DNA of 64,000 nucleotides. Source: VAXT01 sp963827725 (lineage in GTDB: Bacteria > Actinomycetota > Thermoleophilia > Gaiellales > Gaiellaceae). The stretch spans positions 372,001 to 436,000 of the forward strand of contig CAWHBM010000001.1 in the NCBI GenBank assembly GCA_963827725.1, in the 5' to 3' direction. The notes under the pieces were generated by a model. It did not search any database and was not told where the DNA came from. It saw only the letters and a list, made by a program, of their open reading frames with translations. Below, in pieces: positions 18,105-27,909 of the stretch (positions are counted from its first letter, which is position 1; each line of letters starts with the position of its first letter). The translations under genes were made by a program, and so were the position numbers.

Positions 18105-18137
18105 GAGCGCGCGGCGGATGAACGACACCGCGCGCTC
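18105..18137. terminator. Bidirectional terminator hairpin between convergent genes
   Basis: GAGCGCGCGG at 18105-18114 pairs perfectly with CCGCGCGCTC at 18128-18137 (10 bp, 13-base loop), placed between the stops of the M14 peptidase (+) and the SPW protein (-). Confidence 0.65.
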
Positions 18138-18152
18138 TAGCCGACCAAACGA

Positions 18153-18557
18153 CTAGCCGGCTGCCGTTCTCTGCGTTGCGTCGCTCTTGCCGTACGCGTA
18201 GCCACCACCCCGCTGGACGGTGGTGAGGCCGAGGAAGATCGCGGCGAGGCCCACAACCAGATGCGGCGCCCAGACGTTGGCCGTCTCGTCGGCGAAGCCG
18301 AAGATCCACGGCGAGGCGGCTAGGAGAGCGCCCGCGGCGATATCGAACAGGTTGTGTACCGCCATCGGCACCACCTTCCAGACGCCGAGCTCGTAGTTCG
18401 TGAACAGGCTGTAGGCGATGAGCCCGATTCCGAGCACGATCGGCAAGACCGTCGCGGCGGTGTTCTCCGAGAACTGGAAGATCCAAGGTGCGGCGATGAG
18501 AGCTGCGCCCACGATGTAGTCGATCGGCGCATGGAGCTTGGTCGGGATGAAGCGCAT
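18153..18557 (-). CDS. SPW-repeat membrane protein
   Basis: 134 residues, four predicted helices. Two SPW-type motifs are visible: APWIFQFSEN near residue 23 and SPWIFGFADE near residue 83, each at the end of a helix, which is the repeat that names the family. The function of SPW proteins is unknown. No obvious operon partner; the next gene on the strand begins about 70 bases downstream of the window-right neighbour. Confidence 0.85.
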   Translation of the reverse strand: MRFIPTKLHAPIDYIVGAALIAAPWIFQFSENTAATVLPIVLGIGLIAYSLFTNYELGVWKVVPMAVHNLFDIAAGALLAASPWIFGFADETANVWAPHLVVGLAAIFLGLTTVQRGGGYAYGKSDATQRTAAG

Positions 18558-18625
18558 GGAGACTCCTTTGTCGGGGCTTTGCTTCCCCTGTGATTCGCAC
18601 AGCGCATCAATCCGGTTCGGTGCTT

Positions 18626-19645
18626 CTACGCCGGTACTTCCTGCTCGTGCTCCGCGACGGGCACACCTCGCTCGCCGGGCGCAGCGTCGCTCACGCGGAG
18701 CACGACGTTGCCGGTCTTCTGGCCGGTCTCGACGTAGCGGGTCGCCTCGACGACCTCGTCGAGCGCGTAGCGCCGGTCGATCACGGGCCGGTATTTGCCC
18801 GCGTCGACGAGCCCCTTGATGAGGTCCAGGTCCTCTTTGCGATAGCGGCCGAAGCCGAGCCGCGCACGCTTGCTCCCGAGGAACCGCGTGGCGAGAGCGA
18901 GGAGCGGCACGTGGTACATGAACCCGAGGTCGACCGTGATGAAGATCCCGCCCGGCTTCAGCGAGCCCCGACAGCGGCGGAACGAGTGCTTGCCGACCGC
19001 GTCGAAGATCACGTCATACGTCTTGCCGTTGCGGGTGAAGTCCTCGCGAAAGCGATCAAGCACCTCCGGCGCTCCAAGCGACCGCACGAGCTCGACGTCC
19101 TTCGTGTCGCACACCGCCGTCACGTCGGCCTCGAAGTGGTGCGCGAGGAGCTGGACCGCGCCCGTTCCGATCGAGCCCGCTGCGCCGTAGACGAGGACGC
19201 TCTTCCCCCGCAGCGGAGACGCCGGTCGCAAGCAGCTCAGCGCGAGCAGAGAGCCCTCGGGGATCGCCGCCGCCTCCTCGTGCGTCAGCCCGTCTGGCTT
19301 CGAGGCGATCGCGTCGCGCTCACGCACGGCCACGTACTCCGCCTGCGCACCGTGCTTGGCGCCGAAAACCTCGTCGCCGACTCGGAACTCGGTCACGGCC
19401 GCGCCGACCTCCTCGACGCGGCCTGAGAACTCCGTGCCGATGCTCGTCTGCCTCGGGCGGCGAATGCCGGTGAAGACCCGAGCGAACCGGTACTTGTCGC
19501 TGCGCACGCCCATTGCGTCGCCCCGGGTAACCGTCGAGGCGTAGACCCTGACGAGCACCTCGTCTTCCTTCGGCACAGGCCGCTCGACTTCGTCGACGCG
19601 AAGCACCTCCGGAGGCCCGTATCGATCATGGACGACAGCTCTCAT
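18626..19645 (-). CDS. Zinc-less medium-chain reductase/quinone oxidoreductase
   Basis: 339 residues. GroES-like N-terminus (MRAVVHDRYGPPEVLRVDEVERP) and NAD(P) loop VYGAAGSIGTGAVQL. Zinc-ligand residues of true alcohol dehydrogenases are absent, as in NADPH:quinone or enone reductases. It starts 5 bases after the stop of the Nudix-type regulator, so the two are co-transcribed and the reductase may be the regulator's target. Confidence 0.88.
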   Translation of the reverse strand: MRAVVHDRYGPPEVLRVDEVERPVPKEDEVLVRVYASTVTRGDAMGVRSDKYRFARVFTGIRRPRQTSIGTEFSGRVEEVGAAVTEFRVGDEVFGAKHGAQAEYVAVRERDAIASKPDGLTHEEAAAIPEGSLLALSCLRPASPLRGKSVLVYGAAGSIGTGAVQLLAHHFEADVTAVCDTKDVELVRSLGAPEVLDRFREDFTRNGKTYDVIFDAVGKHSFRRCRGSLKPGGIFITVDLGFMYHVPLLALATRFLGSKRARLGFGRYRKEDLDLIKGLVDAGKYRPVIDRRYALDEVVEATRYVETGQKTGNVVLRVSDAAPGERGVPVAEHEQEVPA

Positions 19646-19649
19646 TTCG

Positions 19650-20405
19650 TCACTTCCTTTCGTCGAGTCGGCTGGATGGGATCGAAGGGGCGCCGCGCTT
19701 CCAGGCCCGCCCGGCGCGATAGAGCTCAGCGGGTCTTCCGCCGCCCGGCCCGGGTCGCGCCGTGCGGCCGGTGGGGATCACCCAACCGTCCTCGCCCACG
19801 AGGCTGCGGCGGAAGTTCGCGGCGTCGAGCTGTACTCCCCAGATCGCCTCGTACACCGCCCGGAGCTCCGCCATGGTGAAGGTCGTACCGACGAAGGCCG
19901 TCGCGATGCCCGACACCTCGAGCTCGACCCGGACGCGCTCGACGGCGTCGCGGACGACTCGCAGGTGGTCGAACGCGAGCTCGATCCTCCCCTCGAGGAC
20001 GTTCGAGACGGGGACGAGCTCGGCGTGTGCTGCGTCGGTGCCCGCGACGACCGCTCCCACGTCGCGAAGAACGGCGAGGTACCCGACGGTGACGACGTTC
20101 ATCCGCGGGTCTCGTCCGGGATCGCCGTAGGCGCCGAACTGGGTCAGCAGACTGGGGACGTCGACGCCGGTCTCCTCGGAGAGCTCGCGTCTCGCCGCCT
20201 CGTCCAGCGTCTCTTCAGGACGCTTGAACCCACCGGGAATCGCCCACATGCCCTTGAACGGCTCTTCCCCTCTACGGACGAGGAGGGCGTGCAGCACGCC
20301 TTCGGCCATGGTCAGGATGACGACGTCCACCGTGACGGCGAAGGCCGGGAACTTGCTCGCGTCGTACCCGGGCGGGACGTTCGGCTTCGGTGTTCTTGTC
20401 GCCAT
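19650..20405 (-). CDS. Nudix-domain protein with C-terminal winged helix, NrtR-like regulator
   Basis: 251 residues. A complete Nudix box GX5EX7REUXEEXGU is present (from GFKRPEE to EETGV). The C-terminal third (FTMAELRAVYEAIWGVQLDAANFRRSLV) matches the winged helix of the NrtR/YtkD-like group, so the protein may bind DNA and sense an ADP-ribose or NAD-type metabolite rather than only hydrolyse it. A palindrome 20 bases before the start could be its own operator. Confidence 0.82.
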   Translation of the reverse strand: MATRTPKPNVPPGYDASKFPAFAVTVDVVILTMAEGVLHALLVRRGEEPFKGMWAIPGGFKRPEETLDEAARRELSEETGVDVPSLLTQFGAYGDPGRDPRMNVVTVGYLAVLRDVGAVVAGTDAAHAELVPVSNVLEGRIELAFDHLRVVRDAVERVRVELEVSGIATAFVGTTFTMAELRAVYEAIWGVQLDAANFRRSLVGEDGWVIPTGRTARPGPGGGRPAELYRAGRAWKRGAPSIPSSRLDERK

Positions 20406-20424
20406 GACTCTTACCTTTGCACAA

Positions 20425-20443
20425 GGTTGTAGTCATGTCAACC
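20425..20443. promoter_or_regulatory. Palindrome upstream of the Nudix regulator
   Basis: GGTTG and CAACC arms flank a 9-base spacer, directly upstream of the regulator gene. On the minus strand the same bases contain TTGACA, a good -35 box, so binding here would block transcription. Autoregulation is inferred from position only. Confidence 0.4.
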
Positions 20444-20470
20444 AAAACCCGACCAACGCCTAGGAGGAGA

Positions 20471-21209
20471 TCAGGCCGGTAGAAGCCGTGCAGTCCACGT
20501 CGCGCGCAGGGTCGAGGCGTCCGCCGGCTTCCGCGTGTACTCCTCGCCGACCGCGGTCACCGTGAAGCCCGCGTCGTCGAGGGAGGCACGGACATCGGCA
20601 TCCGTGTGGAAGTACTGCCGGTGCTGCTCGCAGAAGGGGTCACCGTCACGGGCGCGTGAGCTCGATCCTGGTGTCGCACGTGCGATCTCCGGGATCCACC
20701 ACGCTGCTGATCACGAAGGCGTTCCCGGCCGATTCACCGGCGACGACGGGGTTGGAGATGGTGAAGTCCATCATCCCGTCGGTGTGGAGATCGAAGACGA
20801 GCCACCCTGCGGGCCGAAGCCCGAGCGCGACCGCGGCCATCGTCAGTCGCAGCTCATCCGGAGTGAGGTAGTTGAAGCCGTCGAACGTGCAGACCGCCGC
20901 GTCGAAGACACCTTCGACCGTCAAGTCGGGGAGGGTCATCCGGCTCAAGGCCACCTCTGGGCCGAGGCGCTCGCGAGCGCGAGCCAGCATCACCTCGGAC
21001 GCGTCGACGCCTTCGACGAGATAACCCCGTGCGATCAGCTCGGCCGCAAGGAGGCCGGTGCCGCAGCCGAGATCGAGCACCGAGCGTACGCCCTCCGGGT
21101 CGGTGCCCCACAGTTCATCGAGGAACGAGGCCCAGCGGTCATAGCAGGGGTCGACGACGATCTCGTCGTAGACCCCTGCGAGCCGCGAGTAAGCCTCGAC
21201 CTGCCTCAC
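20471..21209 (-). CDS. Class I SAM-dependent methyltransferase, one frame break near the C-terminus
   Basis: About 246 residues once joined. SAM loop VLDLGCGTGLLAAELI, acidic loop VEGVDASEVML, motif CTFDGFNYLT. A one-base break near 20655 (after DTRIELT) otherwise ends the protein early. The second frame continues RARDGDPFCEQHRQYF and ends TWTARLLPA at 20471, typical of methyltransferase_25-like proteins. The substrate is unknown. Confidence 0.8.
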
Positions 21210-21230
21210 CGGTCCGCGGATGCGGTCCGG

Positions 21231-21509
21231 TCAGATGCCGAGAGCTTTGGCCTTGGCGGCCGCGAACTCTTCATCGGTAAGGACGCCCTGGGCGTGAAGC
21301 TGCGCCAGGTCCTCGAGCTTTGCGGTCGCGTCGTCCGCTGCCGGCGGCGGCGGTGCCTGCTCCGCGTACTGCGGCGGTGCCTGCTGCGCGTACTGCTGAG
21401 CGTCCTGCTCTGCGAACTTGGCGTCTTGACGACGCGCCACGCGCCCGGACACGGCGGTGGCGGTTCCCGCAACGACTGCGGTGCGGGCTGCCATGCGTAG
21501 AAGTCCCAT
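21231..21509 (-). CDS. SHOCT-domain protein
   Basis: 92 residues. A short hydrophobic N-terminus (MAARTAVVAGTATAVSG), an Ala/Gln/Pro-rich linker, and a C-terminal SHOCT helix pair (KLEDLAQLHAQGVLTDEEFAAAK). SHOCT domains are short oligomerisation or tethering modules. No specific role can be given. Confidence 0.85.
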   Translation of the reverse strand: MGLLRMAARTAVVAGTATAVSGRVARRQDAKFAEQDAQQYAQQAPPQYAEQAPPPPAADDATAKLEDLAQLHAQGVLTDEEFAAAKAKALGI

Positions 21510-21542
21510 GTCGTTTCCTTTCGGTCTCGAAGTGGACGGGGT

Positions 21543-21953
21543 CTAGCTTGCCTCGAAGGCTTGCACGACGTCTACCGGGATCCGGATCGAGTCGATCAGC
21601 ACAGCGTCTGCAGCCTGGAGGGCGTCGACCACCTTCGCCGCCCAGAGATTCTCGAATGCGATCAGGAGGGCCGAGCTGTTGGCCGGGAGGTCGTCGCTGA
21701 CCTCTTCGGCGTCCTCGGGCCCCAACGCACCGGGCTTCGCGACGTCAATGGCGAGGAACGCCGCGCCATCCTCGCCGATGTCCGCTGCTTCGATCGTCGT
21801 CGTGGCGCCGTCTTCGTCCTTCATCACGAAGAGAAGATCGAGGACGCGGATCGTGCCGTTCTCCGTGAGCTCCATGATCGCCGGCGCGATACGCCCGCTG
21901 AACTTGTTGCCCGGAAAGCCAATGATGTATACGTCGACGGGGCCGACTGCCAT
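21543..21953 (-). CDS. DUF6325-like small protein
   Basis: 136 residues from ATG at 21953, preceded by an AAGGAGAAA-type ribosome site. Begins VGPVDVYIIGFPGNKFSG and contains a ferredoxin-like alternation of strands and helices (LDLLFVMKDEDG, FAAR-like segment NSSALLIAFENLWA). It matches a family often found next to SHOCT proteins in actinobacteria, as here; the two are 34 bases apart. Function unknown. Confidence 0.8.
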   Translation of the reverse strand: MAVGPVDVYIIGFPGNKFSGRIAPAIMELTENGTIRVLDLLFVMKDEDGATTTIEAADIGEDGAAFLAIDVAKPGALGPEDAEEVSDDLPANSSALLIAFENLWAAKVVDALQAADAVLIDSIRIPVDVVQAFEAS

Positions 21954-22130
21954 GTATTTCTCCTTGTTAGGACAGCGCTTCCAGCGTGAGGACGAGCTCG
22001 AACGGGTCCCCCATAGGGCGCCCGAGCGCGCCTTCTCGTTCCGTGGCAAGTATACGCCGCGTCTTTCGACGACCGCAGCTTTCTTGTCCGTAACGACAAG
22101 TCGGATCGTGTTCCAGGACAATCGCGGTTC

Positions 22131-23427
22131 ATGACCGCGATCCCCGACATTCGGTACGTGCGCAGCGGCGACGTGGCGATCGCATACCAGGTGCTCGGCG
22201 AAGGGCCGGTCGACCTCGTGTTCGTGCCGTTCTTCGGCAACATCCGCTGGAACTGGGAGCAGCCGCTCTTCGCCCGCTTCTTCGAACGGCTCGCGTCGTT
22301 CTCCCGGCTGATCGTGTTCGACAAGCGAGGCATCGGCCTTTCCGACCGGCCGCGCACGCTGACGCTCGAATCCCAAATGGACGACATCCGCGCCGTGCTC
22401 GACGAGGTCGGTTCGGAGCGCGCGGCCCTGCTCGGCGCCATCCAGGGCAGCCAGCTCTGCGCGCTGTTTGGGGCGACGTATCCCGAACGCACGCGGGCGC
22501 TCGTCCTCTATCACCCACACGCTGCCCCCTCCGACCTGCCGCCGGCGGCGTTGCGATCGCCCGAGGACGCACGCAAGCGCTGGGGCACGCAAGAGCTTGC
22601 CGATGAGATCGTGCGCGCGATCATCCCGACGCTGGCCGACGACCTCGCCCTGCGGCGCTGGTTCGCGGACTCCATGCGCTTCGCGGCGAGCCCCGGCGCC
22701 GCAGCGGAGTTCTTCCGCATGTTGGGCGACACGGACATCACCGATGTCCTGCCGACGATTCGAGTGCCCACGCTCGTGCTTCACCGAGCAAAGTGGCACG
22801 ACACCGCGCTGCGGGTGGCCGAGTTGATTCCCGGGGCGAGCGCGGTCCAGCTTGCCGGTGACGACAATCCCCCCTGGGCCGATGATGGAGTTGCGGCCGA
22901 GGTCGCGCGCTTTCTCGAGCGGGCAGGAGGAGGCGCCCGTCCCCGACAGCGTCCTGACGACCGTCCTCTTCACCGACATCGTCGGCTCGACCCAGCGCGC
23001 GGCCTCGCTTGGCGACCGGGCGTGGCGCGATCTCCTTGCGCGGCACCACGCCTCAGTGCGGCGAGAGCTCGCCCGGTTCCGCGGGCAGGAGCTCGACACC
23101 GCGGGCGACGGCTTCTTTGCAACCTTCGACGGGCCGGCGCGCGCGATCCGCTGTGCGCAGGCGATTGTCGCCAACGTCGGTGAGCTCGGCCTCGACCTGC
23201 GGGCGGGGCTGCACACCGGCGAGTGCGAGCTACACGACGGCAAGCTCGCCGGCATCGCCGTCAGCGTTGGCGCGCGCGTGGCCGCCGAGGCCGGAGCGGG
23301 CGAGGTCCTGGTTTCGAGCACTGTTAAGGACCTGGTGGCGGGCTCGGGCATCGAGTTCGAGCACCTCGGAGCCCGTGCGCTCAAAGGCGTCCCCGGCGAG
23401 TGGACGCTTCACGTCGTGCGCGCCTGA
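22131..23427 (+). CDS. Alpha/beta hydrolase fused to a class III adenylate/guanylate cyclase domain, one frame break
   Basis: About 432 residues when joined near 22925. Residues 1-260: alpha/beta hydrolase (IAYQVLGEGPVDLVFVP, FDKRGIGLSDRP), with the nucleophile position GAIQGSQL. Residues 280-430: class III cyclase with metal Asp residues in LFTDIVGST and the TAGDGFFATF loop. This fusion is common in actinobacteria and is thought to link sensing by the hydrolase fold to cyclic nucleotide production. The break (FLERAG / EEAPVPDSVLTT) is a one-base slip. Confidence 0.85.
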
Positions 23428-23442
23428 GACCAGGTTAGGTCT

Positions 23443-24132
23443 TCAGCGAGCCGGGCTCTCATCGCGATGACTTGGCCGCGGTGCTTCCGCTTCGAAGACA
23501 CCGGTTTGGTAGGCAAGCACGACCGCCTGGACGCGGTCACGAAGGTTGAGCTTCTGGAGGATATGCGTGACGTGGGTCTTGACGGTCGTCTCGCTGATGT
23601 ACAGCTCGCCCGCGATCTCGCCGTTCGACATGCCGCGGGCCATCAGGCGAAAGACCTCTCGTTCGCGCTCACTGAGCTGGTCGAGCTCCTTCGGCGGCGC
23701 AGGACGGGGTATCCGGGCGAACTTCTCGATCACGCGTTTCGTGATCGTCGGCGATAGGAGCGCGTCGCCCCCGGCAATCGTTCGGATGGCGCCGATCAGC
23801 TGCTCGGGCGAGTCGTCCTTCAGGACGAAACCGCTGGCGCCTGCGCGCAATGCCTCGTAGACGTATTCGTCGAGGTCGAACGTGGTGAGGATGAGAATCC
23901 GCGCGTCGCCGTCAGCCGAGAGGATGCGCCGAGTGGCCTCTAGGCCGTCGAGCTCGGGCATCCGGATGTCCATCAGGATGACGGCCGGGTGAAACCGAGC
24001 GGCCTTGTCCACGGCCTCGCGCCCGTTGCTCGCCTCGGCCACGACCTCGATGTCCTCCTCGCCTGCGAGCAGCATGCGGAAGCCGGCTCTGACCATCGAC
24101 TGGTCGTCGGCCACGAGCACCCGGATGGTCAT
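23443..24132 (-). CDS. Two-component response regulator, NarL/LuxR type
   Basis: 229 residues. Receiver domain with the phospho-acceptor Asp in VILMDIRMPELDG, acidic pair near the start (VLVADDQ) and the Lys in FVLKDD. C-terminal LuxR helix-turn-helix (LSEREREVFRLMARGMSNGEIA, ETTVKTHVTHILQKL). Overlaps the kinase stop as ATGA, so kinase and regulator are made together. The divergent MMPL gene is the likely target. Confidence 0.93.
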   Translation of the reverse strand: MTIRVLVADDQSMVRAGFRMLLAGEEDIEVVAEASNGREAVDKAARFHPAVILMDIRMPELDGLEATRRILSADGDARILILTTFDLDEYVYEALRAGASGFVLKDDSPEQLIGAIRTIAGGDALLSPTITKRVIEKFARIPRPAPPKELDQLSEREREVFRLMARGMSNGEIAGELYISETTVKTHVTHILQKLNLRDRVQAVVLAYQTGVFEAEAPRPSHRDESPAR

Positions 24133-25300
24133 GGCTGGTCGACGTCGAGCGGCAGGCGGGTGCTGAGCACGAACCCGCCGCCGTTTGCAGTTCCCGCGGT
24201 CATCTCACCGCCGTAGATTCTGACGCGCTCGCGGACGCCGACCAACCCATGCCCGAGGCCGTCGGTCGTCGAACTGCCCAGGCCGTTGTCGCGGACTTCG
24301 ATCTCCAGCTCGTCCGGCCGGTAGCGGACGGTCACGTCGGCGTCGCTCGCCCGTGCGTGCTTGAGGGCGTTGGTCAGGCCTTCCTGGACGATGCGGTAGG
24401 CCGAGAGGTCGATCCCGCGCGGCAGCGGGACTGGCTCACCGTCTATATGCAGCTCCACGGGCAGTCCTGCGCGGCTGATCTCGTCCACGAGCAAGTCGAG
24501 GCCATCGAGGCCGGGCTGGGGGACGAGCTCCGCCTCTTCGCCTTCGCGACGCATGGCGGCCAGAAGACCGCGCATCTCGGTGAGCGCCCTGCGGCCGGCC
24601 CGCTCGACGTCCCTGAGCGCGTCCTTGTCGTCCTCGAGCACCGCGGGCAGTTGGTGCCTGACCGCGCCGACCTGGAGCACCATCACGCTGACTGCGTGGG
24701 CGACGATGTCGTGGAGCTCGCGTGCGATCCGCGAGCGCTCCTCGGCAACCGCGACGCGGGCGGCCGCCTCCCGCTCCCGCTCGGCCATGGTCGCGCGCAC
24801 CTCCGCCGCCTCGGCCTGCGACGGAGCGCTCGCGCAGGGCGTAGCCCGCAAGCCCAGCGATACCGAAGTGCATCGGGATGAAGATCAGCTCGGCGGGTGC
24901 GGTGCCGGGGATGTTGTAGACCACGATCGCCGATACCGCCGACGACGATCGCGAGGCCGGCCCGGCCCGCCTGAAAGTCGTCGCGCAGGTTCCCGAGCAG
25001 GAACGCGGCGCCATGCCGACCGGGGAGAGCGCGTGACGTACGGGATCAGCACCCCGTCGGCGAACGAGACCGCCGCCGCCAGGATCCAGTAGATCGCCGG
25101 AGCCGCGAACGGGTAGCGCCGGCGCGCGAAACAGCGGCAGCAGCAGGAGGACGATCGTCGGGATCGAGACCCAGAGCGGCATCGGCGGCCCGGCGGACGA
25201 GTTACTGCCCGACGACGAGCTCGATCGATGGCGACGAGCCCGAGGAGCCGATCAGGAGCTCGAACCAGTACTTCCGGGCGAGGTGTCTGACCCTGCTCAC
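24129..25300 (-). CDS. Sensor histidine kinase, NarX/DesK type, with several frame breaks
   Basis: GTG start at 25300 (MSRVRHLARKYWFELLIG). The N-terminal membrane region is spread over several frames (LWVSIPTIVLLLLPLF, YPFAAPAIYWILAAAVSFADGV, AIVVYNIPGTAPAELIFIPM), with breaks near 25200, 25110, 25020 and 24830. The catalytic part is intact: HisKA_3 motif ERSRIARELHDIVAHAVS and HATPase with NALKHARAS and GLGHGLVGVRERV. The clustered breaks suggest a poorly resolved stretch rather than a dead kinase. Confidence 0.78.
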
Positions 25301-25335
25301 GCGTTCCAACGTACTCCACCCCGGCGCCCGCCGCC

Positions 25336-25374
25336 TCCTACCTGAGTAGGACTCACGAATCGTCCCGCGGGACG
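25336..25374. promoter_or_regulatory. Two palindromes between the kinase and MMPL genes
   Basis: TCCTAC-CTGA-GTAGGA at 25336-25351 is an inverted repeat of the size bound by NarL/LuxR-type regulators. A perfect 14-base palindrome CGTCCCGCGGGACG follows at 25361-25374. Both lie in the divergent promoter region between the two-component system and the MMPL transporter, the expected place for the regulator's operator. Confidence 0.5.
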
Positions 25375-25463
25375 AGCCCGAATCCAGCCTCCCGACGACG
25401 AAATCACTCCGCCGCACTCGTACCGTCGGTCGCATGAGTTCTCGACCCCCAAGGAGGAAGCTC

Positions 25464-27686
25464 ATGTCTGAAAGCAAGCCCCCCAAGAACCTGGCGGCGC
25501 GCATGGGACGTTGGAGCGCCGACCACTGGAAGACCGCGACGTTCGGCTGGCTCGCGTTCGTCATCGTCGCCTTCGGTCTCGGCGGACTGACCGGGACGAA
25601 GACGATCGATCCGAACACCGCCGGGCCGGGCGAGTCGGGTCGGATGGATCGGATCCTCGACGCTGGCTTCAAGCGGCCCGCCGACGAGAGCGTGCTCATC
25701 CATAGCCGCACGCTCACGGCGAGCGATCCCGCCTTCACGGCCGCGGTCGAGGACGTCGTGGCGAGGGTAACGAAGCTCGAGGCGGTTCAGAACGTGCGCT
25801 CGCCGCTCGACGAGGGGAACGCGGGCCAGATCTCCGAGAACGGCCACGCAGCGCTGGTCGAGTTCGAGATCCGCGGCGAAGCCGACGAGGCCGCCGACAA
25901 GCTCGACCCGGTCCTCGCCGCCGTCGACGACGCGCAACAGGCCCACTCGCAGTTCTACATCGGCGAGTTCGGATATGCGAGCGGGTCCAAGGCGGTCGAG
26001 ACCGCCGCCGCGGACGATCTGGCCAAGGCCGGTGAGCTGTCGCTTCCGATCACGCTCGTCATCCTCGTGATCGCGTTCGGGGCCCTCGTCGCCGCGGGCA
26101 TTCCGCTGCTGCTCGCTCTGACGGCGGTGATCGCGACCTTCGGCATCGTCGGAGTGGTCAGCCAGGCCGTTCCAGTCGCGATCCAGGGAGCGGCGATCGT
26201 GCTCCTGATCGGGCTCGCGGTCGGTGTCGACTACTCGCTCTTCTACCTCCGGCGCGAGCGTGAGGAGCGGGCCGCGGGTCGCAGTGAACGGGCCGCGATC
26301 GAGGTTGCCGCTGCGACCTCCGGGCGGGCCGTGCTCATCTCAGGGCTAACGGTCATGACCGCGATGGCCGGCATGTTCCTGACCGGCGACAAGATCTTCG
26401 CTTCGTTCGGCATCGCGACGATCCTCGTGGTTGCGATCGCGATGCTCGGCTCGTTGACGGTGCTTCCGGCGCTGCTCTCGAGGCTCGGCGACGGGGTCGA
26501 CCGGCTTCGGGTTCCGTTGGTCGGCCGCCTGCGCCGCGACGACGGCGAAGGCCGGATCTGGGGCGCGATCATCGACCGCGTCCTCCGCCGACCGCTGCTG
26601 TCGGCCGTCCTGGCCGGCGGGTTCCTGGTCGTCCTGGCGCTTCCGGCGATCCAGCTCCGCATGGTGCAGCCCGGCGTGGACACGTTCCCGAAGTCGCTGC
26701 CGGCCGTGCAGGCCTACGATCGCATGCAGCAGGAGTTCCCGGGCACCGCTCTTCCGGCGAGCGTGGTCGTCAAGGCCCCGGACGTCAACGCGCCCGCGAT
26801 GCGCGCCGCCATCGAGCGCCTCGAGCAACAGGCTCTCGCGAGCGGCCGCATGCACGAGCCGATCACCGTCCAGGTCAACGAGGCGGGAACGGTCGCGAAC
26901 ATCACCGTTCCGATCGAAGGCAAGGGGACGGGCGAAGTCTCGAACGCCTCGCTGGCCGTTCTGCGCGACGAGATCGTGCCGGCGACCGTCGGCTCGCTTC
27001 CCGACGCCGAGGCCGGCGTCACGGGCCTCACCGCCCAGTGGAAGGACGGCGAGGACGAGATGAAGTCGAACCTGCCGCCGGTGATCGCGTTCGTGCTCCT
27101 GTTCGCCTTCGTGCTGATGCTCGTCGCCTTCCGCTCGCCCGTGATCGCGGTCAAGGCGATCCTGCTCAACCTGCTCTCGGTCGGAGCCGCCTACGGCGTC
27201 CTGGTGCTCGTCTTCCAGCACGGCATCGGCAGGGGCTTCCTTGGCTTCGGCTCGACGGCCGGTATCGATCCGGTGGTCCCGTTGCTGCTGTTCGTGATCC
27301 TGTTCGGGCTCTCGATGGACTACCACGTGTTCCTGCTGAGCCGGATCCGCGAGGGCGTGCTCCGTGGCTCGCCCACCGATGAGGCGGTTGCGCACGGAAT
27401 CAAGTCGACCGCCGGTGTCGTCACGAGCGCCGCGATCGTGATGGTCGGCGTGTTCGCGGTCTTCGCGACGCTCTCGATGCTGATGCTCAAGCAGTTCGGC
27501 GTCGGGCTCGCGACCGCGATTCTGATCGACGCGACGATCGTTCGTGGAGTGCTCCTGCCGGCGACGATGAAGCTGCTCGGAGACTGGAACTGGTACCTGC
27601 CGAGCTGGCTGGAGTGGCTGCCACGGCTCGACGTCTCTGAGTCTGAGCCTCCGCCCGAGTCCACGCCGACTCCGGCTTCCGCCTAA
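25464..27686 (+). CDS. MMPL/RND-family membrane transporter
   Basis: 740 residues. ATG at 25464 has AAGGAGG 6 bases upstream and is preferred over the ATG at 25434. Twelve helices in two repeats, each with a large outside loop. The membrane Asp-Tyr motif is present twice, GLAVGVDYSLFYLRRE and FGLSMDYHVFLLSRI, which carries protons in this family. MMPL proteins export lipids or toxic compounds. The divergent two-component system probably controls it. Confidence 0.93.
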   Translation: MSESKPPKNLAARMGRWSADHWKTATFGWLAFVIVAFGLGGLTGTKTIDPNTAGPGESGRMDRILDAGFKRPADESVLIHSRTLTASDPAFTAAVEDVVARVTKLEAVQNVRSPLDEGNAGQISENGHAALVEFEIRGEADEAADKLDPVLAAVDDAQQAHSQFYIGEFGYASGSKAVETAAADDLAKAGELSLPITLVILVIAFGALVAAGIPLLLALTAVIATFGIVGVVSQAVPVAIQGAAIVLLIGLAVGVDYSLFYLRREREERAAGRSERAAIEVAAATSGRAVLISGLTVMTAMAGMFLTGDKIFASFGIATILVVAIAMLGSLTVLPALLSRLGDGVDRLRVPLVGRLRRDDGEGRIWGAIIDRVLRRPLLSAVLAGGFLVVLALPAIQLRMVQPGVDTFPKSLPAVQAYDRMQQEFPGTALPASVVVKAPDVNAPAMRAAIERLEQQALASGRMHEPITVQVNEAGTVANITVPIEGKGTGEVSNASLAVLRDEIVPATVGSLPDAEAGVTGLTAQWKDGEDEMKSNLPPVIAFVLLFAFVLMLVAFRSPVIAVKAILLNLLSVGAAYGVLVLVFQHGIGRGFLGFGSTAGIDPVVPLLLFVILFGLSMDYHVFLLSRIREGVLRGSPTDEAVAHGIKSTAGVVTSAAIVMVGVFAVFATLSMLMLKQFGVGLATAILIDATIVRGVLLPATMKLLGDWNWYLPSWLEWLPRLDVSESEPPPESTPTPASA

Positions 27687-27696
27687 ATCGAGTGGT

Positions 27697-27724
27697 CAAC
27701 CCCGGGCCTCAGGGCCCGGGGTTG
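27697..27724 (+). terminator. Strong hairpin after the MMPL gene
   Basis: CAACCCCGGGCC and GGCCCGGGGTTG form a perfect 12-bp stem with a TCAG loop, 10 bases past the MMPL stop. There is no T-run, so termination is probable but not certain. The 185 bases after it hold only a 28-codon open frame (MGIGYRAESQLMSGEG... at about 27799-27885) that I cannot assign. Confidence 0.6.
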
Positions 27725-27909
27725 GCAAGCTACCGACGGCCGACGACCAAGCGGACCCTGTAACCGCGTGGTCGTACGACTCCGACGCGCGGACAGTTCA
27801 TGGGCATCGGCTACCGCGCGGAGTCGCAGCTGATGAGCGGCGAGGGAGCGTCGTACAAGGCGTACTTCAACGTTCAGCCGGCGTAGTCATTAGGGGCCGG
27901 GGCGGCGGC

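Noticed and set aside
27799..27885. 28-codon frame MGIGYRAESQLMSGEG after the MMPL gene
   Set aside because: Too short to support, no ribosome site, and a stop lies just upstream in frame; could be a decayed gene end but no family was recognised.
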